From Lachnospiraceae bacterium (GTDB lineage: Bacteria > Bacillota > Clostridia > Lachnospirales > Lachnospiraceae): 64,000 nucleotides of DNA. Position numbers and translations under genes: made by a program. Within the stretch, counting starts at the first letter, position 1. Each line of letters starts with the position of its first letter. Shown one piece after another: positions 44,217 through 53,373 of this stretch. The notes beneath the pieces are model-generated. The model was given only the letters and a program-made list of their open reading frames with translations. It searched no databases and was not told the DNA's origin. Location of the stretch: positions 1-64,000 of the forward strand of contig BLMJ01000174.1 of the NCBI GenBank assembly GCA_011960625.1, given 5' to 3'.

Positions 44217-46049
44217 ATGTGTGGAATTTGTGGAATTATCGGAGAGACGAAAGAGAAGGAACATGTACTTGCCAGAATGATGAAAGTCATGGAGCACCGT
44301 GGGCCCGACGGAGGGGATACTCATGTCTCAGACGGCGCGCTGTTGGGGTTTCGGAGGCTTAGCATTATCGATTTGGATACCGGCATGCAGCCCATGCTAA
44401 ACGAGGATGGCAGCATGGCGTTGGTGTTCAACGGAGAGATTTATAATTATCAGGCTCTTAGAAAGGTATTGAAGCAGAAGGGGCATGTGTTTGGAAATTC
44501 CTCGGATTCGGAAGTGCTTCTCCATGGCTATGAGGAATACGGGCAAGAGCTTCTGGGAAAATTAAGGGGGATGTTCGGCTTTGCGATCTGGGATGACAAA
44601 AAGAAAGCACTCTTTGCTGCAAGAGATTATTTTGGTATTAAGCCGTTTTATTATGCCGTGGTGGATAATACGCTAGTATTCGCCTCAGAGATCAAATGTA
44701 TTCTGGAATATCCAGGGTATCAGAAGAGGGTAAACGAGGAAGCATTGGAGCAGTATCTTTCCTTTCAATATTCCGCCCTCCCGGAGACATTTTTCAAGGG
44801 AATCTACAAGCTGCTTCCAGGGCATTATCTGACATTTCAGAATCATGAGTTAAAGGTGGGCCGTTATTTCGAGCCTACTTTGGATCCGTTAGCGAAGGAG
44901 AGCGAGCGGGCGATGGTTGCAGAGACGAAAAACGTCATGAACAAGTCTGTTAAAAGGCATCTGATCAGTGATGTGGAGGTAGGCAGCTTTCTCTCAAGCG
45001 GCGTGGATTCAAGCTTAATTGCCGCCTTGTCAAAATGCAACCGCACATTTACCGTGGGATTTGCCCATGAGGGAGATAAATACAACGAGATTACTTATGC
45101 GAAGGAGCTGTCGAAGAAGATAGGGATTGAGAACCAGTGTAAATATATTTCCAGAGAGGAGTTTAAGGAGGCGATTCCAAAGGTTATGTACCATATGGAC
45201 GAGCCTCTGGCAGACGCCTCTGCTGTGGCGCTTTATTTCTTGGCGCAGGAGGCGTCAAAGAGGGTCAAAGTAGTTCTCTCGGGAGAAGGTGCGGATGAGA
45301 TTTTCGGCGGTTACAATATTTATTTGGAGCCAAAAGCTTTAAGATGGAGCTGTTTTATTCCGATGGGAGTGAGAAAGAGGGTAGCAAGTGTGGCAGAACG
45401 CCTTCCAAAGCATATGAAGGGGAGGAACTATCTGATTCGTGCGGCGCGTCCCTTAAGCGAGCGGTATATCGGGAATGCTTATATTTTCACAGCAGATGAG
45501 AGAGCGCGGCTTCTAAGGAAAAAGAAAGAAGGGCCAAAACCGAAGGATTTGCTTAAGAAAGAGTATGATAAGCTAACGAAACTTCCGGATTCTGACCAGA
45601 TGCAGGCCTTGGATTTGGTGTACTGGCTTCCGGGAGATATCCTTCTGAAGGCGGACAAGATGAGCATGGCTCACTCCCTTGAGGTGAGGGTGCCCTTCCT
45701 TGACAAGGACGTATTCGAGGTGGCGCGCCGGATTCCCCATTCGTTGAAAACGAAGAAGTACACAACAAAATATGTGCTGCGGAAGGTGGCCGATGAGTAT
45801 CTGCCGGAGCAGGTGGCGAAAAAGAAGAAGCTTGGGTTCCCGATTCCAATCCGCAACTGGTTCAAGGAGGAGGACTGGTATCAGCAGATTAAGACGGCCT
45901 TTACCGGTGAGACGGCCAAGCGATATTTCCACACCAAGAGGCTTGTGCGGCTTCTTGATGAGCATAAGGCGGGAAGGGAAGACAATAGCCGGAAGATCTG
46001 GACCGTGTATGCGTTTCTGGTATGGCATCAAGTGTTCTTTGAGTCATAA
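44217..46049 (+). CDS. asnB: Asparagine synthase (glutamine-hydrolysing)
   Basis: A 610-residue enzyme. An N-terminal class II glutamine amidotransferase has Cys2 (MCGICGIIG), HRGPDGG and GFRRLSIID. The C-terminal synthetase has the PP-loop FLSSGVDSSLIAA and LSGEGADEIFGGY. It converts aspartate, glutamine and ATP into asparagine. AAGAAGGGCG precedes ATG 44217. It may be read from the purA promoter through the leader hairpin. Confidence 0.95.
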   Translation: MCGICGIIGETKEKEHVLARMMKVMEHRGPDGGDTHVSDGALLGFRRLSIIDLDTGMQPMLNEDGSMALVFNGEIYNYQALRKVLKQKGHVFGNSSDSEVLLHGYEEYGQELLGKLRGMFGFAIWDDKKKALFAARDYFGIKPFYYAVVDNTLVFASEIKCILEYPGYQKRVNEEALEQYLSFQYSALPETFFKGIYKLLPGHYLTFQNHELKVGRYFEPTLDPLAKESERAMVAETKNVMNKSVKRHLISDVEVGSFLSSGVDSSLIAALSKCNRTFTVGFAHEGDKYNEITYAKELSKKIGIENQCKYISREEFKEAIPKVMYHMDEPLADASAVALYFLAQEASKRVKVVLSGEGADEIFGGYNIYLEPKALRWSCFIPMGVRKRVASVAERLPKHMKGRNYLIRAARPLSERYIGNAYIFTADERARLLRKKKEGPKPKDLLKKEYDKLTKLPDSDQMQALDLVYWLPGDILLKADKMSMAHSLEVRVPFLDKDVFEVARRIPHSLKTKKYTTKYVLRKVADEYLPEQVAKKKKLGFPIPIRNWFKEEDWYQQIKTAFTGETAKRYFHTKRLVRLLDEHKAGREDNSRKIWTVYAFLVWHQVFFES

Positions 46050-46050
46050 G

Positions 46051-46099
46051 AGGTTAAGATTGTTTCTTTTTCCTTAAGAAATAACTAACCTTTCTTTTA
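46051..46099 (+). terminator. Terminator of asnB
   Basis: AGGTTA (46051-46056) pairs with TAACCT (46086-46091), with an inner TTTCTT/AAGAAA stem and TTCTTTT following. Confidence 0.6.
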
Positions 46100-46260
46100 G
46101 AATTTTGCCATAACATGGACATATTTACCTGTTATCCTATTTATAGATTTACAAAGCAGAAGGATTTGAAATATCTGTCATATTATGTGAGGTATATCCA
46201 TATAATAATAATGAGGGATTAGGCAGTCCTTTTGGTATGAATAGGATAGGAGGTATTACA

Positions 46261-46422
46261 ATGCAGCAGAAAAAAGAATCGAGCCGTACAGAAGTAATCT
46301 CAATAGAAGAATACCTTACAAAGAGAAAAAAACTCAGGGATCTGGATAAAAGCCAGAGATGGGGAGGCATCCCAAAGGAGAAGCACGCATTGGTTATGAT
46401 GTCTTGTCTCGTTGGTAATTAG
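46261..46422 (+). CDS. Small hypothetical protein
   Basis: A 53-residue, highly charged protein (VISIEEYLTKRKKLRDLDKSQ region). No signal peptide or membrane segment. A strong TAGGAGG (46247-46253) sits 7 bases before ATG 46261, which makes it believable as a gene. A TATAAT at 46201-46206 may be its -10 box. No family recognised. Confidence 0.55.
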   Translation: MQQKKESSRTEVISIEEYLTKRKKLRDLDKSQRWGGIPKEKHALVMMSCLVGN

Positions 46423-46487
46423 GCGAGTATCCTCGTCTGGTTACATAGGAGACAGGATGTCAAAGGGATCATATATTATGAGTATAG

Positions 46488-46519
46488 AAAGGGCAGGCAG
46501 TCAGAAAAGCCTGCCCTTT
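46488..46519. terminator. Intrinsic terminator between convergent small genes
   Basis: AAAGGGCAGGC (46488-46498) pairs perfectly with GCCTGCCCTTT (46509-46519) around a 10-base loop. It serves the 46261 gene on + and the 46544 gene on -. Confidence 0.75.
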
Positions 46520-46543
46520 GCATGTATAGACAGATAGAATTTG

Positions 46544-46783
46544 TCAGGATTCTTCCTCATTCCTGCGGCGCTGGTCTTTATCTGTTAGACGGTATACCAG
46601 TATAAAGGCGTATAGAAGTACGGGAAGAAGGATGGTACAGGCGATAGAAGCCTTCAAAAGCCCTTTTGTGGCAGAATGGTCAGTCAGTGCGAAGATCAGG
46701 GTAAGAGCATACATGGCAAAGAGCAAAAATGCGCCTAACGCCGCCAGAAGCCGTTTTATTTTATTATATTTTTTATTTTTCAT
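46544..46783 (-). CDS. Small two-helix membrane protein
   Basis: A 79-residue protein. A basic start ([11 protein letters not shown]) is followed by two hydrophobic segments (about 14-33 and 43-65), then a charged tail ([13 protein letters not shown]). No family recognised. GGAAGATTC lies before the start. Divergent from the SEC-C gene. Confidence 0.55.
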   Translation of the reverse strand: MKNKKYNKIKRLLAALGAFLLFAMYALTLIFALTDHSATKGLLKASIACTILLPVLLYAFILVYRLTDKDQRRRNEEES

Positions 46784-46870
46784 GAGAATCTTCCTTTACA
46801 TCTTAATAAGACTTTAGTATATTATATAGGTGACAGGAAAAAAAAGCAATACAAAGGAGTAGTATATATT

Positions 46871-47377
46871 ATGAGCGGTACATTATTAGAGCAATGGAGA
46901 GACGTCGCTTACGACCAGAAAGCAGGCGCGCAGAATCTTCAAAAATTCTGGGACGACTATTTTGTAATCGAGAAGGAAATCTATGAGAAGCTTCTTTCGA
47001 ACCCAGACGAGGAAGTGAAGGGCACAGTCAAAGAGCTGGCGGAAAAGTATGGCCAGGAGGTTATGACTATAGTTGGTTTCCTGGACGGCATTAACGAGAG
47101 CCTGAAGGTGGAGAACCCTATTGAAACCATGGACGAGGATACGGTGGTAAGCCTTGGGTTTGACAAGGAGAAGCTGTATAAGAACATGGTTGCGGCCAAG
47201 GCGGATTGGCTTTATAACCTTCCACAGTGGGATGCCATCTATTCAGAAGAGGAGCAGAAGAGGCTCTATAAGGAACAGAAGGATTCCGGTACGATTCGCA
47301 AGGAGAAGAAGATTGGCCGGAATGACCCATGTCCGTGCGGATCAGGGAAGAAATATAAGAAATGCTGTGGAAAATAG
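46871..47377 (+). CDS. SEC-C zinc-motif protein
   Basis: A 168-residue, mostly helical acidic protein. It ends with a SEC-C metal-binding motif, [20 protein letters not shown] (residues 149-168), the Cys-rich tail also found in SecA and UPF0225 proteins. Its role is unknown; zinc binding is expected. AAAGGAGTAG precedes ATG 46871. The T-box promoter starts 3 bases after the stop. Confidence 0.85.
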   Translation: MSGTLLEQWRDVAYDQKAGAQNLQKFWDDYFVIEKEIYEKLLSNPDEEVKGTVKELAEKYGQEVMTIVGFLDGINESLKVENPIETMDEDTVVSLGFDKEKLYKNMVAAKADWLYNLPQWDAIYSEEEQKRLYKEQKDSGTIRKEKKIGRNDPCPCGSGKKYKKCCGK

Positions 47378-47379
47378 GA

Positions 47380-47407
47380 TTGACAAAGAATATTCCCGTG
47401 TTATAAT
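47380..47407 (+). promoter_or_regulatory. Promoter of the T-box/thrS transcript
   Basis: TTGACA (47380-47385) and TATAAT (47402-47407), both perfect, are separated by 16 bases, directly ahead of the T-box leader. Confidence 0.88.
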
Positions 47408-47413
47408 ATTTGT

Positions 47414-47660
47414 TATGAAAATGTTGAACGCGTTGACGAGACGAGTAGGTTGGGAAAGGAATGACAGAGAGAGAAGCCGCTGGCTGCAAGCTTCTTATTT
47501 CGGAACCTTCTGAAAACTACCTCTGAGTGGCTGCAAAACAGTCCGGTGATTCCGTTATCATCGTGAATGAAGTGGTTCTGGCATATTTGCCGGAGCAATT
47601 TTAGGGTGGAACCGCGAGAATATCGTCCCTTACAGTGAGTAATGCTGTAAGGGACTTTTT
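47414..47660 (+). promoter_or_regulatory. T-box leader (tRNA-Thr-responsive), with terminator
   Basis: The leader contains the hallmark T-box sequence AGGGTGGAACCGCG (47603-47616). After it comes an intrinsic terminator, GTCCCTTACAG/CTGTAAGGGAC (47625-47635/47645-47655) plus T5. Upstream is a stem I region of about 150 bases. Near its 3' side, the run ACTACC (around 47514-47520) offers adjacent Thr codons (ACT, ACC) as specifier; which one is used is not resolved. Uncharged tRNA-Thr should pair with it and with TGGA to allow read-through into the thioesterase and thrS genes. Confidence 0.93.
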
Positions 47661-47737
47661 GGTGGTTCATTTAGAGATAGGCAAGGGGTTAACGCTTGAT
47701 TGCAGAAAAAGAAGCGGGAAGGAGGATTGGTGGGAAT

Positions 47738-48178
47738 ATGAAGGGTGAATGGGAGCCTTATCAGCATAAGGTTCAGTATTATGAGACTGACCAGATGGGG
47801 ATTGTGCATCACTCTAACTATATCCGTTGGTTTGAGGAGGCTCGGACGGATTATATGGAGAAGATGGGAATGGGATATGACCAGATGGAGGCAAGGGGGA
47901 TTTTAAGCCCGGTATTGTCTGTGGAGGCTGATTATCTCCAGATGATTCGCTTCGGTGAGACGGTGACGATTGAGACATTTATCAAGGAATACAATGGTAT
48001 TCGGCTGACGGTGGGATATGAGGTGATTGACGAAAAGCATCAGAGGACGTGCTGTCGGGGAACGACGAAGCATTGTTTCCTGGACAGGGAAGGGAAGTTC
48101 TTATCTTTGAAACAGGCTTGTCTGGAATATCATCAGATGTTTGTACAGGGACTTGAAGACCATAAAGAAAATAAATAG
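47738..48178 (+). CDS. YbgC-like acyl-CoA thioesterase (4-hydroxybenzoyl-CoA thioesterase family)
   Basis: A 146-residue hotdog-fold protein. The catalytic motif YYETDQMGIVHHSNYIRWFEEAR includes the Asp and His typical of YbgC. Then come SVEADYLQMIRFGETVTI and GYEVIDEKHQRTCCRGTTKHCFLD. It hydrolyses acyl-CoA or acyl-ACP thioesters; the substrate is unknown. It lies between the threonine T-box and thrS, so its expression should rise when charged tRNA-Thr is scarce. ATG 47738 is preferred over upstream in-frame codons. Confidence 0.85.
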   Translation: MKGEWEPYQHKVQYYETDQMGIVHHSNYIRWFEEARTDYMEKMGMGYDQMEARGILSPVLSVEADYLQMIRFGETVTIETFIKEYNGIRLTVGYEVIDEKHQRTCCRGTTKHCFLDREGKFLSLKQACLEYHQMFVQGLEDHKENK

Positions 48179-48194
48179 ACAAGAGAGGTGCATT

Positions 48195-50120
48195 ATGAAA
48201 ATTAAATTGAAAGATGGTTCCGTTAAGGAGTATGAAGGCAGCAGGTCAGTTCTTGATATTGCAAAGGATATCAGTGAAGGGCTTGCGAGGGCTGCAACCA
48301 GCGCCAAGGTGGACGGCGATATTGTAGATTTGAGGAAAGAGATTTCACAGGATTGTGAGCTGGAGCTTCTGACATTTGATTCAGAGGATGGAAAGGGGGC
48401 CTTCTGGCATACCACCTCCCATATCATGGCCCAGGCTGTAAAACGTCTGTATCCAGAGACGAAGCTGGCTATCGGACCGTCTATCGACAACGGCTTTTAC
48501 TACGACCTTGACAGGGAGACTCCATTTGTGGCGGAGGATCTTGAGAAGATCGAGGCGGAGATGAAGAAGATTGTGAAAGAAAATCTGGCAATCGAGAGAT
48601 TTACCAAGTCCAGGGAGGAGGCTATCGCATACTTTAAGGAAAATGGCGAGCCTTACAAGGTAGAGCTTGTGGAGGATCTGCCGGAAGGTGAGGAGATTAG
48701 CTTCTATCGTCAGGGAGAGTTCGTGGATCTCTGTGCAGGACCGCACCTGATGTCCACGAAGAATGTGAAGGCCGTGAAGCTTACCAGCCTTGCAGGCGCC
48801 TACTGGCGGGGAAGCGAGAAAAATAAGATGCTGACCAGAATCTATGGAATTTCTTACCCAAAGAAAGGGGAGCTTGAGGAGTATCTGCACAGGCTTGAGG
48901 AGGCGAAGAAGCGTGACCATAGGAAACTGGGACGTGAGTTGGGATTGTTCATGATGTGTGACGAGGGACCAGGCTTTCCATTCTTCCTTCCGAAGGGTAT
49001 GGTGCTTAAGAATACGCTGATGGAATACTGGCGGGAGCTTCACAAGAGGAACGGTTATGTGGAGATTTCTACACCGATTATTTTAAGCCGTCATCTGTGG
49101 GAAAATTCCGGACATTGGGATCACTATAAAGACAATATGTATACGACGGTGATTGATGAGGAGGATTTTGCAGTAAAACCTATGAACTGTCCGGGTGGAA
49201 TGTTGGTGTATAAGTCTGAGCCGCGCTCCTATAAGGATCTGCCGCTGCGTGCCGGTGAGATTGGATTGGTCCACAGGCATGAGAAGTCAGGCGCTCTTCA
49301 CGGTCTGTTCCGTGTACGTTGTTTCAATCAGGATGATGCACATATCTTCATGATGCCAGAGCAGATTCGCGATGAGATTAAGGGTGTGGCGAAGCTGATT
49401 GATGAGGTTTACAGTCTGTTTGGCTTCAAATACCATGTGGAATTATCCACACGTCCAGAGGACAGTATGGGAAGCGATGCGGACTGGGAGATGGCGACAG
49501 AAGGACTTCGGGGCGCCCTTGATGACTTAGGACTTGACTATGTAGTCAACGAGGGGGACGGCGCTTTCTACGGACCAAAGATTGATTTCCATCTGGAGGA
49601 TTCTATCGGCAGAACCTGGCAGTGTGGGACGATTCAGTTAGATATGCAAATGCCCCAGAGATTTGATTTGGAGTATACGGGGGCGGACGGAGAGAAGCAC
49701 AGGCCGATTATGATTCACAGGGTTGCGTTTGGCTCTATTGAAAGGTTTATCGGGATTCTGATTGAACATTTTGCAGGCGCCTTCCCTACATGGCTTGCAC
49801 CGGTGCAGGTAAAGGTCCTGCCGATTTCGGAGAAACATTTGGAATATGGTAAGAAGGTTTTAAAAGAGCTTGAGGCTTCTGGTATTCGCGCGGAGATTGA
49901 TGAGCGGGCAGAGAAGATAGGATATAAGATTCGTGAGGCGCAGATGAATAAAATTCCGTATATGCTGGTTGTGGGCGCGAAAGAAGAAGAGCAGGAGCTA
50001 GTGGCTGTGAGAAGCCGTTTTGCCGGTGACGAAGGTCAGAAGGGAATCGGTGAGTTTATAAAGGCTGTGAAGGAAGAGATCGCGGGTAAGACACAGAGGG
50101 AGATTGTGAAAGAAGATTAA
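48195..50120 (+). CDS. thrS: Threonyl-tRNA synthetase
   Basis: A 641-residue class II synthetase. An N-terminal TGS domain (MKIKLKDGSVKEYEG) is followed by the editing domain with HTTSHIMAQAVKRLYP and DLCAGPHL. The catalytic core has the zinc ligands MNCPGG and VHRHEKSGALHGLFRVR, and a C-terminal anticodon-binding domain follows. AGAGAGGTG precedes ATG 48195; an in-frame upstream start lies inside the thioesterase gene. Controlled by the T-box at 47414. Confidence 0.97.
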   Translation: MKIKLKDGSVKEYEGSRSVLDIAKDISEGLARAATSAKVDGDIVDLRKEISQDCELELLTFDSEDGKGAFWHTTSHIMAQAVKRLYPETKLAIGPSIDNGFYYDLDRETPFVAEDLEKIEAEMKKIVKENLAIERFTKSREEAIAYFKENGEPYKVELVEDLPEGEEISFYRQGEFVDLCAGPHLMSTKNVKAVKLTSLAGAYWRGSEKNKMLTRIYGISYPKKGELEEYLHRLEEAKKRDHRKLGRELGLFMMCDEGPGFPFFLPKGMVLKNTLMEYWRELHKRNGYVEISTPIILSRHLWENSGHWDHYKDNMYTTVIDEEDFAVKPMNCPGGMLVYKSEPRSYKDLPLRAGEIGLVHRHEKSGALHGLFRVRCFNQDDAHIFMMPEQIRDEIKGVAKLIDEVYSLFGFKYHVELSTRPEDSMGSDADWEMATEGLRGALDDLGLDYVVNEGDGAFYGPKIDFHLEDSIGRTWQCGTIQLDMQMPQRFDLEYTGADGEKHRPIMIHRVAFGSIERFIGILIEHFAGAFPTWLAPVQVKVLPISEKHLEYGKKVLKELEASGIRAEIDERAEKIGYKIREAQMNKIPYMLVVGAKEEEQELVAVRSRFAGDEGQKGIGEFIKAVKEEIAGKTQREIVKED

Positions 50121-50151
50121 GATTTTTGTTGATTTGTTTTTAAGACATTAG

Positions 50152-50203
50152 AAGAGTGTGCGGCAGACGTATGATTTTACATACCTGCTGCACACTCTTT
50201 TCT
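50152..50203 (+). terminator. thrS terminator
   Basis: A 15-bp stem, 50152-50166 with 50185-50199 (one G-T), is capped by GTATG/CATAC and followed by TTTTCT. Confidence 0.85.
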
Positions 50204-50579
50204 AATTCAGAAGTGAAAATTTGTGTTGAATATGTATGCCTATATGCCCGATACCCAAAATAAATGCTGCGATTAGCATAAATACAACTTTTCCGTATAT
50301 CCCCAACATAAAAAATGCAATAACCGGCAGAGCTGCCCCTGCAAGAGGTATGCCTAGCGTCCATTTATGTATATTAAAATCAGAAAACACCAATGAACAG
50401 CAGCAGGTCAATACTTCCCCCAATCTCTCAAAGAACAGCAAGATTTTATTTTCTTTTATAGGTGTATATCCCTGTGGCTTTCTTTTTGACCACATTATAT
50501 TGGGAATAAATAACATCAATAAAAAAAGTAACCCTATATATGAAAATCCCAAATTTCCAAACATACTATTTTCCACCAT
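50202..50579 (-). CDS. Polytopic membrane protein, possibly internally deleted
   Basis: A 125-residue protein with four hydrophobic segments: SYIGLLFLLMLFIPNIMW at the start, CCCSLVFSDFN, GAALPVIAFFMLGIYG, and FMLIAAFILGIGHIGIHI. It resembles a clostridial membrane-protein family that, as I recall it, has a further pair of helices between SDFN and GIPLAGA. If so, about 35 residues are missing here while the frame is kept. Function unknown. The 3' end touches the thrS terminator. Confidence 0.6.
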   Translation of the reverse strand: MVENSMFGNLGFSYIGLLFLLMLFIPNIMWSKRKPQGYTPIKENKILLFFERLGEVLTCCCSLVFSDFNIHKWTLGIPLAGAALPVIAFFMLGIYGKVVFMLIAAFILGIGHIGIHIQHKFSLLN

Positions 50580-50677
50580 CTACTACACCATTTTGCCGTG
50601 AAAATACATGAAAATACGTGAAAGTTTGTAAATTATAAATTTATTGCAAATATGCCGAAACCCTTGAAAACACTGGA

Positions 50678-51598
50678 CTAGAAAGGTGTTCCATACAAAT
50701 CATAAGGCGTCACCTGGTACACATAATAATTTAACCAGTTAGTGTACAAATTGTTTGCAGTTGCGCGCCATGTAAGCAGAGGTTTGTTTTCAGGATTGTC
50801 GTCTATATAGTAGTTCTTTGGAATCTCGATAGACAGTCCCTTTTTCAAATCGCGTTTGTATTCACTGTCAAGGGTCACTCTGTCGTATTCAGGATGCCCC
50901 ATGACAAAGATCTGCCGTCCGCCATCTGCCATGGCTAGGAATAGCCCTGCATCTTCGGATTCAGCAAGGATGGTCAGCCGCTCTTCAGCCCGGATCTTGT
51001 CCATCGGTACTTCCGTATGGCGGGAGTGGGGGGCAAGAAATATATCATCGAATCCACGGACAAGAGGGATCTTGCGGTTCATTACTTTGTGCTGGAAGAT
51101 TCCGAATACTTTGTGGTCTACAGGAACCTTATCGATTCCATAATGGTAGTAGATCCCAGCCTGCGCCCCCCAGCATAAGTGCAGGGTAGAGGTGACGTGG
51201 GTCTTACTCCATTCCATAATCTCTGTCAGCTCATCCCAGTAGTCCACCTTCTCAAATGCCATCTGCTCCACAGGGGCGCCGGTGATGATGAAACCATCGA
51301 ATTTTTCTTCTTTAATCTCGGTAAATCTCTGATAAAATTGATTTAGGTGGCTGGTTGGCGTATTCCTCGACTCATGGGTGGAAACCGTGACGAAGGATAC
51401 GTCTACCTGAAGCGGTGTGTTTGACAGTGACCGCAGAATCTGTAGCTCCGTGTCTTCCTTAAGCGGCATCAGATTCAGCAGCCCAATCTTAATAGGGCGG
51501 ATGTCCTGATGGGTTGCCCGGTGCTCGTCCATGACGAATATATTTTCATGTTCCAGTATTTCCTTTACCGGAAGGTTATTTTGAACTCTGATTGGCAT
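50678..51598 (-). CDS. metAA: Homoserine O-acetyltransferase (MetA family)
   Basis: A 306-residue enzyme of methionine synthesis. The catalytic Cys is in LHLCWGAQAG (about 143), with His/Glu in VMGHPEYDR (about 235). The substrate-specificity motif TGAPVEQMAF carries Glu at position 111. In characterised MetA proteins Glu111 selects acetyl-CoA and Gly111 succinyl-CoA, so this is predicted to be an acetyltransferase. GGGGAAA precedes ATG 51598. It lies 65 bases downstream of the AI-2E family gene on the same strand. Confidence 0.9.
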   Translation of the reverse strand: MPIRVQNNLPVKEILEHENIFVMDEHRATHQDIRPIKIGLLNLMPLKEDTELQILRSLSNTPLQVDVSFVTVSTHESRNTPTSHLNQFYQRFTEIKEEKFDGFIITGAPVEQMAFEKVDYWDELTEIMEWSKTHVTSTLHLCWGAQAGIYYHYGIDKVPVDHKVFGIFQHKVMNRKIPLVRGFDDIFLAPHSRHTEVPMDKIRAEERLTILAESEDAGLFLAMADGGRQIFVMGHPEYDRVTLDSEYKRDLKKGLSIEIPKNYYIDDNPENKPLLTWRATANNLYTNWLNYYVYQVTPYDLYGTPF

Positions 51599-51663
51599 AG
51601 TAGCGTTTCCCCTTTTTTCTTTTTATATTATTTGGCTATTTTTGATAAGATCCGTCTTGGCGT

Positions 51664-53097
51664 CTACTCATGGACCGACGCTTCTTTTTCAGAATGGCAG
51701 TAGGTTCCCTCATCGTCTACATAGCTCATTGTATCGTAGTATTCGGAACCCGTCGGCAGCTGCTTTCTTTCTAAGTGGTTGTTTACCAACATCTGGACAA
51801 TGTAGTAGAGGACGGCAAATGTAGGAACGCCCATAACCATTCCCACGAATCCGAACAGTCCTCCCCCTAACAGGATTGCAACAATAACCCAAAAGGCTGA
51901 CAAGCCTGTCGAATTACCAAGAATCTTTGGTCCAAGGATGTTGCCGTCAAACTGCTGTAAAAGTAGGATAAATATGATGAAATATACCCCCTGAAGCGGA
52001 TTCGCAAGCATAATCAGGATTGTGCTTGGGACAGCTCCGATGTACGGACCAAAGAAAGGGATTACATTCGTGACGCCTACGATTACGCTGACCAGCATAA
52101 CATAAGGCATCTTCAATAGGGACAAGCCTACGAAACAGAGAACTCCAATAATTGCGGAATCAATTAATTTTCCAATAATGAATCCGCCGAAGATTTCATT
52201 GCTCTTCGTAGTCAGATGGAGAACCATATTCGCATGGCGGGCGGACAAAGCAGCGTAAACGCACTTTTTGGATTGGCGGACAAAGGTTTCTTTGCTAAAT
52301 AATATATAAATAGAAACAATAAGCCCAATCACTGCATTAAAGATTTCGCTTACAATATTTAATACGCCTACCGTCAGATTGGACATGAGTTCGTTAGCCT
52401 TTGTCATAAGGTCCGTACGCAGCCAATTCATAAGCATATCTGTTCCTTCTTTGATGGCGGTCTTGAGTAACGTGCTGGTTGTGGAATCATCCAGTTTCAC
52501 TTCGCTTAACTCGGAGACCAGATCATCCAACTGGCGCGGCAGTGTGACGACCAGATTACGGATGCTGGAATATAATTCGGGAATCAGCAGGTTGCATAAC
52601 GTAACAATCAAAACAAGCAGAAGCACAACAGCAGCCAAGATTCCCAAAGCGCGAGACAATTTCTCTGCCTTGCCAGGTTTTTTCAGCTTCTTTTTTAGGA
52701 CGGGAACTAGAAGCTTGTCCACCTGATTCACAATCGGATTCAGAAGATAAGCAAGCGCACATCCATAGACTACCGGCTTCAAGACGCCGAAAATATCCTG
52801 AAATACCTTGGAAATATTCGTGAGACGAAGCAAGGCAAAGTAAAATATAATGCTGGCGGCAATGACTAAAAAAAAGGTCATGCCGCGGCTAAACTGCTGA
52901 CGGAGTTTTGACGGACCGCCTTTGCCGAGAGAGGGACGGCTGAAATAATGTGCCTGCCTTTCGGTTTCACTCTCTGAATTTTTCAGTGCTTCGCTTTCTG
53001 CTTCTATCCCCATAGATATCTTGATTTTTTGTGTTTGTTCCACAGGTTTTGTTTTTGATTTACCTGGATTTACCGCTTTTGTTTTTTTACTGCTCAT
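51664..53097 (-). CDS. AI-2E family transporter (UPF0118)
   Basis: A 477-residue membrane protein with about seven to eight hydrophobic segments. The family core is near the end: VGVTNVIPFFGPYIGAVPS, FIILLLQQFDGNILGPKILG and GLSAFWVIVAILLGGGLFGFVGMVMGVP (read in parts). A polar N-terminal tail of about 70 residues (Lys/Ser/Glu rich) is not part of the permease core. Members have been linked to AI-2 export and Na+/H+ antiport; the substrate is not predictable. GAAGGGG supports ATG 53097 over 53121. Confidence 0.85.
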   Translation of the reverse strand: MSSKKTKAVNPGKSKTKPVEQTQKIKISMGIEAESEALKNSESETERQAHYFSRPSLGKGGPSKLRQQFSRGMTFFLVIAASIIFYFALLRLTNISKVFQDIFGVLKPVVYGCALAYLLNPIVNQVDKLLVPVLKKKLKKPGKAEKLSRALGILAAVVLLLVLIVTLCNLLIPELYSSIRNLVVTLPRQLDDLVSELSEVKLDDSTTSTLLKTAIKEGTDMLMNWLRTDLMTKANELMSNLTVGVLNIVSEIFNAVIGLIVSIYILFSKETFVRQSKKCVYAALSARHANMVLHLTTKSNEIFGGFIIGKLIDSAIIGVLCFVGLSLLKMPYVMLVSVIVGVTNVIPFFGPYIGAVPSTILIMLANPLQGVYFIIFILLLQQFDGNILGPKILGNSTGLSAFWVIVAILLGGGLFGFVGMVMGVPTFAVLYYIVQMLVNNHLERKQLPTGSEYYDTMSYVDDEGTYCHSEKEASVHE

Positions 53098-53213
53098 GTT
53101 TTTAACCCCTTCTCTTTGCACATAGTATCATTATACTATCGGGGTATATTTGCGTCAATCAAAAACATGAGAAAAGGTGCTGTTGTAAAGAGTTATGAAG
53201 TATGGCAAAAAGA

Positions 53214-53277
53214 AGAGAGAGTCACATAGGATTTCAAGAGCTTGAAAAGTCTGAATTACATGTGATTCTCTCTTTTT
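53214..53277 (-). terminator. Terminator of the DUF1540 gene
   Basis: AGAGAGAGTCACAT (53214-53227) pairs with ATGTGATTCTCTCT (53259-53272), with one G-T. An inner TTCAAG/CTTGAA stem is present and T-runs lie on both strands. It separates the - strand DUF1540 gene from the AI-2E gene. Confidence 0.7.
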
Positions 53278-53373
53278 TAGGGAACAAGGGCTAAATCGGT
53301 TTAGCGGCCGACAGCCCTTGTTGGAGATATTTGTAATCTTGCGATAGTTCTGCTACTGCATGAGTGTATCTGC

